From Chryseolinea serpens (lineage in GTDB: Bacteria > Bacteroidota > Bacteroidia > Cytophagales > Cyclobacteriaceae): DNA of 64,000 nt. The translations under genes and the position numbers were made by a program. The DNA is taken from assembly GCF_900129725.1 (NCBI RefSeq), contig NZ_FQWQ01000001.1:1550001-1614000 (forward strand). The letters run 5' to 3'. Below the pieces are notes generated by a model, which was given only the letters and a program-made list of their open reading frames with translations, was not told the DNA's origin and ran no database searches. Each line of letters opens with the position of its first letter. Positions within the stretch are counted from its first letter, which is position 1. Of this stretch, positions 7,521 to 16,052 are shown piece by piece.

Positions 7521-10013
7521 TTATTTTTTATTCCAGTCGGGCGGGCATTTCTGTCCGCGCATTTCCACGAACGACAGCGTGCTGTCGGTGCTGTCTTCGT
7601 TGATGAAGTGTTTGAATTGGGCGCGCAGGGCGGGGTCTTCCACCACCTTTTTCCATTCGCAGGCATAATTGGCGATGAGTTCGGCCATTTCTTTTTCCAG
7701 CGCTTCGCCGATGCCGAGGCTGTCGTTCACGATCACGTCGCGCAGGTATTCCAGACCGCCTTCCATTTTGTTGAGCCAGGTGGCGGTGCGGGTCAGCGGG
7801 TCGGCGGTGCGGATGTAGAACATGAGGAAGCGGTCCACCAGCTTCACGCACGTTTCGGTGTCCACGTCGGTCACCAACAATTTTGCGTGCTGGGGGCGCG
7901 AGCCGCCGTTGCCACACACATACAGGTTCCAGCCTTTCTCGGTGGCAATGATGCCAAAGTCCTTCGACTGCGCTTCGGCACATTCGCGAATGCATCCCGA
8001 CACGGCGCCTTTCAGTTTATGCGGAGCGCGTAATCCTTTGTAGCGGTCTTCGATATAGATGGCGAACGATACAGAGTCTTGCACACCATAGCGACACCAC
8101 GTGGAGCCAACGCAGCTTTTGATCGTGCGCAAGGCTTTGCCATAGGCGTGGCCACTTTCAAATCCTTCGTCGATCAGTTCTTCCCATATCTCGGGCAGTT
8201 GGTCCACACGGGCACCGAACATATCGATGCGCTGGCCGCCGGTGATCTTGGTATAGAGTCCATATTTTTCAGCGATGCGCCCGATGGCCATCAGCTTCTG
8301 CGGCGTGATCTCGCCCCCGGCAATGCGTGGAACTACGGAATAAGTGCCCCCGCGTTGAATGTTTGCCAGGAACCTGTCGTTGGTGTCCTGAATGGTGGCC
8401 TGCGACACAATGAGTTCGTTCCACGCGCTGGCCAGCAGCGAAGCCACCAGCGGCTTGCACACTTCGCAGCCATCGCCTTTGCCATGGCTGTCCAGCAGGG
8501 CGTCGTAGGTCTTTATGTTTTTTATTTTGACGATGTCGTATAGTTCCTGGCGCGTGTAGTCGAAATGTTCGCAGATGGATTTCTTTACCGTGTGTCCCAG
8601 CGATTCCAGCGTGATCTTGAGAATGTCGTTCACCATCGGCGTGCAGCCACCGCAGCCGGTGCAGGCTTTGGTCGAGCGCTTGAGGTCGTCGAGGGTCTTC
8701 ACGCCTTTTTCGGTGATCTGGAAAACGAGATCGCCTTTCGTGATGTTTTCACAGGCACAGATCTGGGCCGAGTCGGGCAGGTTCTTCACGCCCGCACCTT
8801 CTTCGCCTTTGCCCGGCGCTCCAATGATCAACGACTCGGGCTGTGCCGGCAGTGCCATCTTGTTGGCCGCCATCTGGTGGAACAGGTTGTATTGTTTGGC
8901 GTCGCCCACGAGGATGCCACCCAACAAATATTTTCCATCGGCCGATATGTTAATGCGCTTATATACCCCGTTGTGTTTGTCCTGGAAAGCAATGGGAATA
9001 CACCCCGGTGTTTCGCCGAGCGCGTCGCCAAAGCTGCCCACATCCACACCCATCAGCTTCAGTTTGGTGGACATGTCGAAGCCTTGAAAGGTCTTTGAGA
9101 AATCACCTGCGATCTGGCGCACCACGATGTCGGCCATTTCGTAGCCCGGGGCCACCAGGCCATACACCATGTTGTTGTGTACCGCCACTTCGCCGATGGC
9201 GAAAATATTTTCGTCGTTGGTTTGCAAAAAGTCGTTCACCACCACGCCACCGCGCGGATGCACTTCGAGGCCACATCCTTTTGCCACCTCGTCGCGGGGG
9301 CGGATGCCGGCGGAGATCACCAGCATTTCGATGGGAAGGAACGAGCCATCCACAAATTCAAGACCGTCCAGCTTGCCGTTGCCGGCGATCTCTTTGGTAC
9401 TCTTATTCAGGTGAACGGCAATGCCGAGTTGTGAAAGCTTGTGTTGCAGGATCACAGAACCCTGCTCATCGAGTTGCCGCGGCATGAGACGCGGGGCAAA
9501 CTCCACGATGTGGGTCTCCAACCCCAGGTCCACCAGCGCTTTGCCGGCTTCAAGCCCCAGCAGTCCGCCTCCCAACACCGCCGCGCGGGTCACTTTCTTT
9601 CCATAGTCAATGATCTGGTTCAGGTCTTCAATGGTGCGATACACAAACACGCCGTCGCGCTCCACGCCCTTCACATTAGGAACGAAGGGGCTGGACCCGG
9701 TGGCCAGCACCAGGTAATCGTAGCGGTCCGTTTTACCCGTATGGGTAGTGATGGTCTTTTGTTGCCGGTCTATTTCTGTCACCAGTTCGCCGGTGTGCAA
9801 TACAATATGGTGTTCCGCATACCACGATGCCGGCGCCATCAGAAGATCTTCGGCGGTTTTGCCGGAGAAAAAACTGGTGAGGTGCACCCGGTCATAGGCC
9901 GGCCTCGGCTCCTCTCCATACACGATCACTTCGGCAGCCACACCTTGCTTACGTAGCTTTTCACAAAACTTGTAGCCTACCATTCCATTCCCTACGACGA
10001 TGATACGTTTCAT
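7521..10013 (-). CDS. nirB: Nitrite reductase (NAD(P)H) large subunit NirB
   Basis: Reduces nitrite to ammonium in the cytoplasm, 830 residues from the ATG at 10013. Domains in order are: an FAD/NAD(P) oxidoreductase (start MKRIIVVGNGMVGYKFCEKL, second dinucleotide motif VLGGGLLGLEAG), a BFD-like [2Fe-2S] domain with CAC and CTGCGGC cysteines, then the ferredoxin-like and siroheme/[4Fe-4S] domains with ligand pairs C-x5-C in SCVGSTWC and C-x3-C in GCIREC. An upstream in-frame start at 10082 would extend the protein through the operator palindrome and add a non-homologous leader, so 10013 is preferred. It is divergent from cobA, which supplies its siroheme. Confidence 0.95.
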   Translation of the reverse strand: MKRIIVVGNGMVGYKFCEKLRKQGVAAEVIVYGEEPRPAYDRVHLTSFFSGKTAEDLLMAPASWYAEHHIVLHTGELVTEIDRQQKTITTHTGKTDRYDYLVLATGSSPFVPNVKGVERDGVFVYRTIEDLNQIIDYGKKVTRAAVLGGGLLGLEAGKALVDLGLETHIVEFAPRLMPRQLDEQGSVILQHKLSQLGIAVHLNKSTKEIAGNGKLDGLEFVDGSFLPIEMLVISAGIRPRDEVAKGCGLEVHPRGGVVVNDFLQTNDENIFAIGEVAVHNNMVYGLVAPGYEMADIVVRQIAGDFSKTFQGFDMSTKLKLMGVDVGSFGDALGETPGCIPIAFQDKHNGVYKRINISADGKYLLGGILVGDAKQYNLFHQMAANKMALPAQPESLIIGAPGKGEEGAGVKNLPDSAQICACENITKGDLVFQITEKGVKTLDDLKRSTKACTGCGGCTPMVNDILKITLESLGHTVKKSICEHFDYTRQELYDIVKIKNIKTYDALLDSHGKGDGCEVCKPLVASLLASAWNELIVSQATIQDTNDRFLANIQRGGTYSVVPRIAGGEITPQKLMAIGRIAEKYGLYTKITGGQRIDMFGARVDQLPEIWEELIDEGFESGHAYGKALRTIKSCVGSTWCRYGVQDSVSFAIYIEDRYKGLRAPHKLKGAVSGCIRECAEAQSKDFGIIATEKGWNLYVCGNGGSRPQHAKLLVTDVDTETCVKLVDRFLMFYIRTADPLTRTATWLNKMEGGLEYLRDVIVNDSLGIGEALEKEMAELIANYACEWKKVVEDPALRAQFKHFINEDSTDSTLSFVEMRGQKCPPDWNKK

Positions 10014-10044
10014 TGCAAACGATTTAAGTAATAAATGGACAAAT

Positions 10045-10064
10045 ATTACGTAATTATACGTATT
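10045..10064. promoter_or_regulatory. NarL-type 7-2-7 palindrome, nirB/cobA intergenic, site 1
   Basis: ATTACGTA-ATTA-TACGTATT; as heptamers TACGTAA, TT, ATACGTA. It lies about 32 bp upstream of nirB in the divergent nirB-cobA promoter region. Its centre is 43 bp from that of site 2, close to four helical turns, so dimers could sit on the same DNA face. Confidence 0.62.
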
Positions 10065-10087
10065 TAATGCCGTAGATAACAAATGTT

Positions 10088-10107
10088 TTTACGTATTATT
10101 ACGTAAA
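10088..10107. promoter_or_regulatory. NarL-type 7-2-7 palindrome, nirB/cobA intergenic, site 2
   Basis: TTTACGTA-TTAT-TACGTAAA, with perfect 8-bp arms; as heptamers TACGTAT, TA, TTACGTA. It lies 12 bp upstream of the cobA start codon. It differs from the enterobacterial NarL heptamer consensus TACYNMT only at position 4. Confidence 0.65.
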
Positions 10108-10119
10108 TATTTTAAACCT

Positions 10120-10893
10120 ATGGTCAAAGAAAGAAAGGTGATCATTATGGGAGCCGGCCCTGGCGATCCGGACCTGATCTCTGTTAAAGGCGTGAAAGCT
10201 CTGAAGCAAGCCGATGTCATATTATATGACGCCCTGGTGGCGCCCGAGCTGCTGGAATACGCAGCGCCCCAGTGTAAGCGCGTGTTTGTCGGAAAACGAA
10301 AAGGCAAAAAGGAATTTTCACAAGACGAGATCAATCAACTCATTGTCTTCTATGCCATTCGCCACGCCTGCGTGGTACGGCTAAAAGGCGGCGATCCTTT
10401 TGTTTTTGGCAGAGGGCATGAAGAGCTGGCCTACGTCACGCGGCGCGGATTGCGGGCCGAGATCATCCCGGGCATATCCAGTGCGTTGGCTGCACCGGCG
10501 TCCGTGGGTATTCCCCTGACCAAGCGGGGTGTGAATGAAAGTTTTTGGGTGGTCACAGGCACGTTGTCTTCGGGAGAGATCGGTCATGATCTTTTCCTGG
10601 CGGCGCAATCGTCGGCCACGGTCGTGGTGCTTATGGGGATGTCGCAATTGCCGGAGATCGCTGCGCTCATCAGCAAGGAACGCTCACCTGATGAACCCAT
10701 GGCGATCGTTCAAAATGCGACTACGATAAATCAAAAAAGTATCACAGCCTGTGCCTCCACCATCGTGGCGGAAGCCGCCCTGCAAGAGATCGGAACGCCT
10801 GCGGTGATCGTGATCGGCAAAGTCGTGACGGAACGCCTGCCACAGGTCTCACAATTTGTTTCTGTACATGCCGCAAAACCTTTAACACGCTGA
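10120..10893 (+). CDS. cobA: Uroporphyrinogen-III C-methyltransferase (siroheme synthesis)
   Basis: SAM-dependent methyltransferase, 257 residues, converting uroporphyrinogen III to precorrin-2, the first committed step to siroheme, the prosthetic group of NirB. The SUMT signatures are clear: GAGPGDPDLISVKG at the N-terminus, ADVILYDALV, and RLKGGDPFVFGRGHEE near residue 90. There is no fused CysG dehydrogenase/ferrochelatase domain, so those steps must be encoded elsewhere. It is divergent from nirB across a shared operator region and followed 3 bp later by the nitrate-reductase-associated gene. Confidence 0.95.
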   Translation: MVKERKVIIMGAGPGDPDLISVKGVKALKQADVILYDALVAPELLEYAAPQCKRVFVGKRKGKKEFSQDEINQLIVFYAIRHACVVRLKGGDPFVFGRGHEELAYVTRRGLRAEIIPGISSALAAPASVGIPLTKRGVNESFWVVTGTLSSGEIGHDLFLAAQSSATVVVLMGMSQLPEIAALISKERSPDEPMAIVQNATTINQKSITACASTIVAEAALQEIGTPAVIVIGKVVTERLPQVSQFVSVHAAKPLTR

Positions 10894-10896
10894 ACC

Positions 10897-11394
10897 ATGA
10901 CGGCACTCGCCATCGAATATTTCAAGTTTGAAGAAGATTTTGTCGAAGACAATGTCCGGTGCATCCCGATGATTGTCCGCTTTAAGCTCGACGCTTGTGG
11001 GGTGAAGTTGAAGCTGGCCGAGTGGAGCAAGTTTTCTCCCGAAGAACGGGAAGCCCTTGCGGTGGCGCCATGTCATTCGGAAGAGCAAACGGATCGCTAT
11101 CGCAGCTATTTGCAGCACCTCATCTGGTGGCGCACGGGCAACAAAGCCACGCCCATCGCCATTGGCGAAAATCCACCGTGGTCGGTGCTCTCGTCGATAC
11201 CGGAATTGCTATTGCAGAAACTTTATGAATGTGGCTATGCGATTTCGCTGGCACAATGGCAAGGCCTCAGCACGCTGCAACGCTTTGCCTTGTTGAAACT
11301 GAGCAGTTCGGGTCACGAGCACAAGAACCTCGCAAAAGCGTTGCAAGAGTTCAACCTGGTCAAAGACCCGGCGGCAGTTGATGCGGATAATTGA
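10897..11394 (+). CDS. Nitrate reductase associated protein
   Basis: A 165-residue cytoplasmic protein of the family called nitrate reductase associated protein, known from cyanobacterial nitrate operons and of undefined biochemical role. The family-like N-terminal block is visible: FKFEEDFVEDNVRCIPMIVR followed by KLDACGVKLKL. The start is 3 bp after the cobA stop, implying co-transcription and translational coupling. Its last 35 bp overlap the 3' end of the convergent mobA. The position among cobA, nirB and mobA supports a role in nitrate reductase maturation or function (inference). Confidence 0.85.
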   Translation: MTALAIEYFKFEEDFVEDNVRCIPMIVRFKLDACGVKLKLAEWSKFSPEEREALAVAPCHSEEQTDRYRSYLQHLIWWRTGNKATPIAIGENPPWSVLSSIPELLLQKLYECGYAISLAQWQGLSTLQRFALLKLSSSGHEHKNLAKALQEFNLVKDPAAVDADN

Positions 11395-11923
11395 TATTTT
11401 CAAAAAGCGTCGGATCCTCCATCGCGATGTGCTTCACTTCGGGCGAGCGTAAAAACGACCGGGGGCTGATGTTTCCTTCCTGCGCATTTTCCAACAAAAG
11501 CGGGAACGCTGCCGGCTCCCAGAGGGTGAGCAACGGTTCGGGCGCATTTTCGAGCGGATGAAGAAAACAGGTGGCCAAACGGTTTGGGTCGCGCTGTGAA
11601 AGCAGGGTTTGGAGGGCCCGGGAGGTGATGTTGGGCATATCGACGGCCACGACCAGCCAGGCTTTGTCCGGGTGCAGGGCGAAGGCGCTGAGGATGCCGT
11701 TTATGGGTCCGCCAAAATCATAGCGGTCGGGCAACGGATTTAGCTGTTTGGGAATTTCCTGCTCTTTGCGACAGGACGTGAACACGTTCTCGCAACAATC
11801 CGATAACAAATCGAATACGTATTGGCGCTGCGGCTTGCCCTCGTGGTAAGCAATCAGGGATTTGTCTTTCCCCATGCGCGTGCTTTTGCCGCCGGAGAGA
11901 ACCAGGCCGTAGGGAATGTTCAT
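11360..11923 (-). CDS. mobA: Molybdenum cofactor guanylyltransferase MobA
   Basis: A 187-residue nucleotidyltransferase that attaches GMP to molybdopterin to make the MGD cofactor needed by the nitrate reductase of this cluster. The GTP-binding signature LSGGKSTRMGKDKS lies at the N-terminus, and there is an acidic metal-binding stretch VAVDMPN near residue 95. The 3' end overlaps the convergent nitrate-reductase-associated gene by 35 bp. Length is typical for MobA. Confidence 0.92.
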   Translation of the reverse strand: MNIPYGLVLSGGKSTRMGKDKSLIAYHEGKPQRQYVFDLLSDCCENVFTSCRKEQEIPKQLNPLPDRYDFGGPINGILSAFALHPDKAWLVVAVDMPNITSRALQTLLSQRDPNRLATCFLHPLENAPEPLLTLWEPAAFPLLLENAQEGNISPRSFLRSPEVKHIAMEDPTLFENINYPHQLPPGL

Positions 11924-12071
11924 GGTGTTAATAAACGCATGTTCCGCTTCTCCTGCAAATCTGGATACCGTCCGAATACGTTGCCACGTAGCGGAATCGG
12001 CCGGTTCAGCGCGCTCCTTTCATATAAAAAAACCCGTTTTTTAGGCCCCGCGGTTGTACCTTCGCCTTACG

Positions 12072-15000
12072 ATGAATATTTCTGAGCTTAGCTTAAAGCG
12101 GCCCGTGCTGGCCGTGGTGATGAACGTCATCATTGTGATCTTTGGCGCCATTGGGTTCTCCTTCCTGGGCGTGCGCGACTATCCTGCCATTGATCCACCC
12201 AACATCAGCGTCCGCACTTCCTATTCGGGTGCGAATGCCGATATCATCGAATCCCAGATCACCGAGCCCCTCGAGAAATCTATCAACGGCATTGCCGGCA
12301 TCAAGAACATTTCGTCCAACTCCAGCCAGGGCGTCAGCAGCATCAACATCGAGTTCAATCTCGGCGTGGACCTGGAAGCGGCCGCCAACGACGTGCGCGA
12401 CAAAGTTTCGCAGGCCATGCGCCAACTGCCGCAGGATTTGGATGCTCCCCCCGAGGTATCGAAAGCAGATGCCGGTTCGGATTATATTATTTCAGTCTCC
12501 GTTCAGAGCAGCGCGCGCAATCAACTCGAGCTCACCGAATACGCTACAAACATTCTCATGGAACGGTTTCAAACCATTCCGGGTGTGAGCTACGTTCGCA
12601 TCCTCGGTGAAAAGAAATACGCGATGCGGATCTGGCTCGATCCCAGTAAACTCACCGCCTACAGCCTTACTCCACTGGATGTGCTGGACGCGTTGAACAA
12701 AGAGAACGTCGAATTGCCCTCCGGAAAAATTGCGGGCGATGCCACGGAACTCACGGTGCGCACCTTCGGCCGCTTGTTCTCCGAAGACGACTTCAACAAC
12801 GTGCGCATTAAGACGGGTCCGACCGGCTCGATTCGCTTGCGCGACGTGGGCAGCGCGGTGTTGGGTCCTGAAAACGAAGAGATCATGCTAAAGGGCCGGC
12901 TCGTGCCCATGATCGGCGTGGCCCTCATCCCCCTGCCCGGTTCGAACTATGTGGAGATCGCCGACGAATTTTACAAGCGCCTCGACAAGATCAAAAAAGA
13001 AGTTCCCAACGATATTACGCTGACCATCGCTACCGATCAAACGATCTTCATCACACGGTCGATCCACGAAGTACAGGAAACACTCATCCTATCCTTCCTC
13101 CTGGTCGTGTTGATCGTTTTCTTGTTCTTCAGAGATTTTATCATCGCCATACGCCCCCTGATCGATATCCCTGTGTCGCTCATCGCCACGTTTTTTATTA
13201 TGTATGTGGCAGGCTTCTCTATCAACGTGCTCACCATGCTGGGCATCGTGCTGGCCACCGGCCTGGTAGTGGACGATGGCATCGTGGTGACGGAGAATAT
13301 TTACAAGAAGCTGGAAGGCGGCATGAACAAGTTCAAGGCGGCCCGCGAAGGGTCGAAGGAAATTTACTTTGCCGTGATCTCCACGTCCATTACCCTGGCC
13401 GTGGTGTTCCTGCCCATCATCTTTATGCAGGGCTTTGTCGGACGTTTGTTCCGGGAGTTCGGGTTTGTGGTGGCCGGCGCTGTGTTGATCTCCTGCTTTG
13501 TGTCGTTGACCTTGACGCCCGTGCTGAGTGTGAAACTGACCCGTGATCACCGGAAGAAAACGAAGTTCTATACATTGACCGAACCGCTTTTCAACGGCAT
13601 GGAGAATGGCTATCGCCGATCGCTCACCGCCTTCATGAAAGTTCGTTGGGTGGGTGTCGTGATCATCGTGCTTTGCGTAGCCGGTTCCTACTTTATGATC
13701 AAGGTGTTGCCTTCGGAACTGGCGCCCCTGGAAGACCGCAACCAATTCCGGATGACAGTTTCGGCGCCGGAAGGGATGTCGTTCGAATACATGGATAAGT
13801 ACATCGACGGCCTCACAGAATTTGTGATGGACTCGGTGCCCGAAGCAAACATTGTGTACTCCATGGCGGGCAGCGCCGGCGGCGGAACCAGCGGCGGGGT
13901 CAATAGCGGTTTTGTGCGCACCTTCCTGAACGACCCCAACGAGCGTCAGCGTTCGCAGCAAGACGTTGTGAACATGATCAACAGAAACCTCTACCGGTTT
14001 CCGGCGGGCAAAGCGTTTGTTGCACAAGAGCAAACCATTTCCACGAATCGCCGCGCCGGCCAGCCCGTGCAGTTCGTGATCCAGAACAACAACTTTGAAA
14101 AGCTGACGGCCGCCCTGCCCAAGTTCCTGGAAGCTGCCGGCAACAACCCCACGCTACTGGGCGTGGACACCGACCTCAAATTTAACAAGCCCGAACTCCG
14201 CATCGTCATCAACCGCCTGAAAGCCACCGAACTCGGCGTGAGCGTGGCCGACATCTCGGAGACACTACGGTTGGCCTATAGCAACCTGCGCTTTGGCTAC
14301 TTCACCAAAGACGGCAAACAATACCAGGTGATCGGCCAGGTGGACCGCATCAACCGCGACGAACCCGACGACCTCAAAGCACTCTTTGTCCGCACCACGT
14401 CCGGCGACCTCATCTCGCTCGACAATGTGGTCACCATCGAAGAATCCACGACACCACCGGCCCTCTATCACTTCAACCGCTACCGCTCCGCCACCATCTC
14501 GTCGGGCCTGGCGCCCGGCAAAACCATTGGCGACGGCGTGAAAGCGATGCAAGAGATCGCCGCTACCGTGTTAGACGACAGCTTCACCACCTCGCTCAGC
14601 GGCTCGTCGCGCGACTACGCCGAAAGCTCAAGCAACACCGCATTTGCCTTTGTGCTGGCCCTGGTACTCATCTATCTCCTGCTGGCCGCGCAATTTGAAA
14701 GTTATATCGACCCGTTCGTGATCATGCTCACCGTGCCCCTGGCCATGACCGGAGCGTTCCTGGCCCTGCTCCTCTTCGGACAAACCATCAACATCTTCTC
14801 CGAGATCGGCATCATCATGCTCATCGGCCTCGTCACGAAAAACGGCATCCTCATTGTGGAATTCGCCAACCAAAAACGAGAAGAAGGCATGAACAAACTC
14901 GAGGCAGTGATCGAAGCCTCCAAACTAAGACTCCGCCCCATTCTCATGACCAGCCTCGCGATGGCGCTGGGATCTTTGCCGCTGGCGTTATCGCTGGGGG

Positions 15001-15182
15001 CTGCCTCCAGCAGCCGCGTGCCGTTGGGACTTGTTATTGTCGGCGGGGTGATCTTTTCGTTGATCCTTACTTTGTTTGTTATTCCTGCGATGTATTCGTT
15101 CCTGGCGCGGAAAAAGCGGCATCATGATCCTGAGGAAGAGGATGAGGCGATTGTCGAGAAGGATTTGGTTTACGAGGATTGA
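12072..15182 (+). CDS. RND efflux permease, HAE1/AcrB family (without adjacent adaptor)
   Basis: Inner-membrane proton-driven drug exporter of 1036 residues. The start ATG at 12072 gives MNISELSLKRPVLAVVMNVI, the typical first helix of the family; a TTG 18 bp upstream is less likely. The two-fold repeat of six helices is present. The proton-relay acidic pair is in LVVDDGIVVTENIYK (first half), and the matching second-half segment reads GLVTKNGILIVEFANQ. No adaptor or TolC gene is next to it: mobA lies upstream in the opposite direction and a repeat-rich spacer follows. It may use the adaptor encoded at 18.1 kb or one elsewhere. Confidence 0.93.
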   Translation: MNISELSLKRPVLAVVMNVIIVIFGAIGFSFLGVRDYPAIDPPNISVRTSYSGANADIIESQITEPLEKSINGIAGIKNISSNSSQGVSSINIEFNLGVDLEAAANDVRDKVSQAMRQLPQDLDAPPEVSKADAGSDYIISVSVQSSARNQLELTEYATNILMERFQTIPGVSYVRILGEKKYAMRIWLDPSKLTAYSLTPLDVLDALNKENVELPSGKIAGDATELTVRTFGRLFSEDDFNNVRIKTGPTGSIRLRDVGSAVLGPENEEIMLKGRLVPMIGVALIPLPGSNYVEIADEFYKRLDKIKKEVPNDITLTIATDQTIFITRSIHEVQETLILSFLLVVLIVFLFFRDFIIAIRPLIDIPVSLIATFFIMYVAGFSINVLTMLGIVLATGLVVDDGIVVTENIYKKLEGGMNKFKAAREGSKEIYFAVISTSITLAVVFLPIIFMQGFVGRLFREFGFVVAGAVLISCFVSLTLTPVLSVKLTRDHRKKTKFYTLTEPLFNGMENGYRRSLTAFMKVRWVGVVIIVLCVAGSYFMIKVLPSELAPLEDRNQFRMTVSAPEGMSFEYMDKYIDGLTEFVMDSVPEANIVYSMAGSAGGGTSGGVNSGFVRTFLNDPNERQRSQQDVVNMINRNLYRFPAGKAFVAQEQTISTNRRAGQPVQFVIQNNNFEKLTAALPKFLEAAGNNPTLLGVDTDLKFNKPELRIVINRLKATELGVSVADISETLRLAYSNLRFGYFTKDGKQYQVIGQVDRINRDEPDDLKALFVRTTSGDLISLDNVVTIEESTTPPALYHFNRYRSATISSGLAPGKTIGDGVKAMQEIAATVLDDSFTTSLSGSSRDYAESSSNTAFAFVLALVLIYLLLAAQFESYIDPFVIMLTVPLAMTGAFLALLLFGQTINIFSEIGIIMLIGLVTKNGILIVEFANQKREEGMNKLEAVIEASKLRLRPILMTSLAMALGSLPLALSLGAASSSRVPLGLVIVGGVIFSLILTLFVIPAMYSFLARKKRHHDPEEEDEAIVEKDLVYED

Positions 15183-15198
15183 GGGTTTTGATGTCGCC

Positions 15199-15268
15199 GT
15201 TGTTGGTGTCTTTCACCAGGAACGCATTCAGCATCCTGTCGCCGTTGTTGGTGTTCTTCACCAACAAC
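15199..15268. repeat. Two GTTGTTGG-family hairpins
   Basis: A degenerate copy lies at 15199-15223 (right arm mutated) and a perfect copy at 15244-15268, with arms GTTGTTGGTG and CACCAACAAC around the loop TTCTT. Both are preceded by the same GTCGCC or CGCC context and followed by a shared CATTCAGCATCC-type flank, so a longer unit was duplicated. Confidence 0.8.
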
Positions 15269-15358
15269 TCATTCAGCATCCCACCACTTTTTAGTGAACG
15301 CCATATACGGGTACGGGTACAATTCCAACCCAGCACCATTCCAATGTCCAAATACCCC

Positions 15359-15389
15359 GGTTGTTGGCGTTCCGCCAACAACCTTTTTT
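15359..15389 (+). terminator. Hairpin repeat acting as likely terminator
   Basis: An 11-bp stem GGTTGTTGGCG/CGCCAACAACC with loop TTC (15359-15383) is followed by six T residues. It belongs to the GTTGTTGG hairpin family but has the form of a rho-independent terminator for the upstream RND permease, 177 bp past its stop codon. Confidence 0.6.
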
Positions 15390-15480
15390 CAGCATCCCCG
15401 CGTAATCTGAAGACATGGTGCACTGAATAGACCATGCAAAAAAACGCCACATCACATTCTGTGGTGATTTTTGCGCGCCC

Positions 15481-15926
15481 TCTTATTGATGATGGGGGGC
15501 ACACCGAAAGGGAGATTGTTGGTGGGACACCAACAACCGGGGTGGGAATCATCGGATGGGAATGGGTATGATCGTGGAGCGGGGCATAAACAGGAACTTA
15601 TCAAGGGGGATTGGTGGTGGGGTGATCATCCGATTCATGGGGGATGTACACCGAGTGGAGTTGTTGGTGAAGAACACCAACAACGGCGGCAGGATGTGGC
15701 CGGTCTTATTAATGATGGGGGCACACCGAAAGGAGGTTGTTGGTGGGACACCAACAACCGGGGTGGGAATCATCGGAATGGGATGGGGTTGATCGTGGAA
15801 CGGGGCATAAACAGGAACTCATCAATGGGGATTGGTGGTGGGGCGAATCACCCGATTCATGGGGGATGCACACCGAATGGGGTTGTTGGTGAAGAACACC
15901 AACAACGGCGGGGGCGTTATTCAGCA
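15481..15926. repeat. Tandem duplication of a 223-bp unit carrying two hairpins each
   Basis: Copy 1 begins at 15481 (TCTTATTGATGATGGGG) and copy 2 at 15704 (TCTTATTAATGATGGGG). The copies are nearly colinear, with scattered substitutions and small indels. Each unit contains two GTTGTTGG hairpins: one with a GGA loop (15515-15538; 15735-15759) and one with an AAGAA loop (15660-15684; 15882-15906). The only long open frame across it is repetitive Gly/His/Trp-rich translation and is not taken as a gene. Confidence 0.8.
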
Positions 15927-16021
15927 AACGTGTGCGGGTGCCTTTGGAGGGGCTTAAATCGCCTTTCACAAAAATAGTTGCTGTTTGGGGTGGGAATCGG
16001 GAACGGAATGCCGTTGGTTTC

Positions 16022-16041
16022 GTTTAACAATTTTGTTAAAC
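16022..16041. promoter_or_regulatory. TetR-type operator palindrome
   Basis: GTTTAACAA-TT-TTGTTAAAC, perfect 9-bp arms, 11 bp upstream of the TetR start codon. Size, symmetry and position fit autoregulation of the efflux operon by the TetR protein encoded directly downstream. Confidence 0.65.
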
Positions 16042-16052
16042 ATAAAAGATAA

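Noticed and set aside
10014-10082. Longer NirB N-terminus starting at 10082
   Set aside because: It would translate through an operator palindrome and adds 23 residues before the conserved MKRIIVVGNG start.
15199-15926. Possible CRISPR array
   Set aside because: Repeats are palindromic hairpins at irregular distances with duplicated spacers, and no cas genes are present.
15471-15977. 168-residue Gly/Trp/His-rich open frame on the plus strand
   Set aside because: It spans the tandem 223-bp units; its internal repetition is the DNA repeat translated, and it has no recognisable start context or family.
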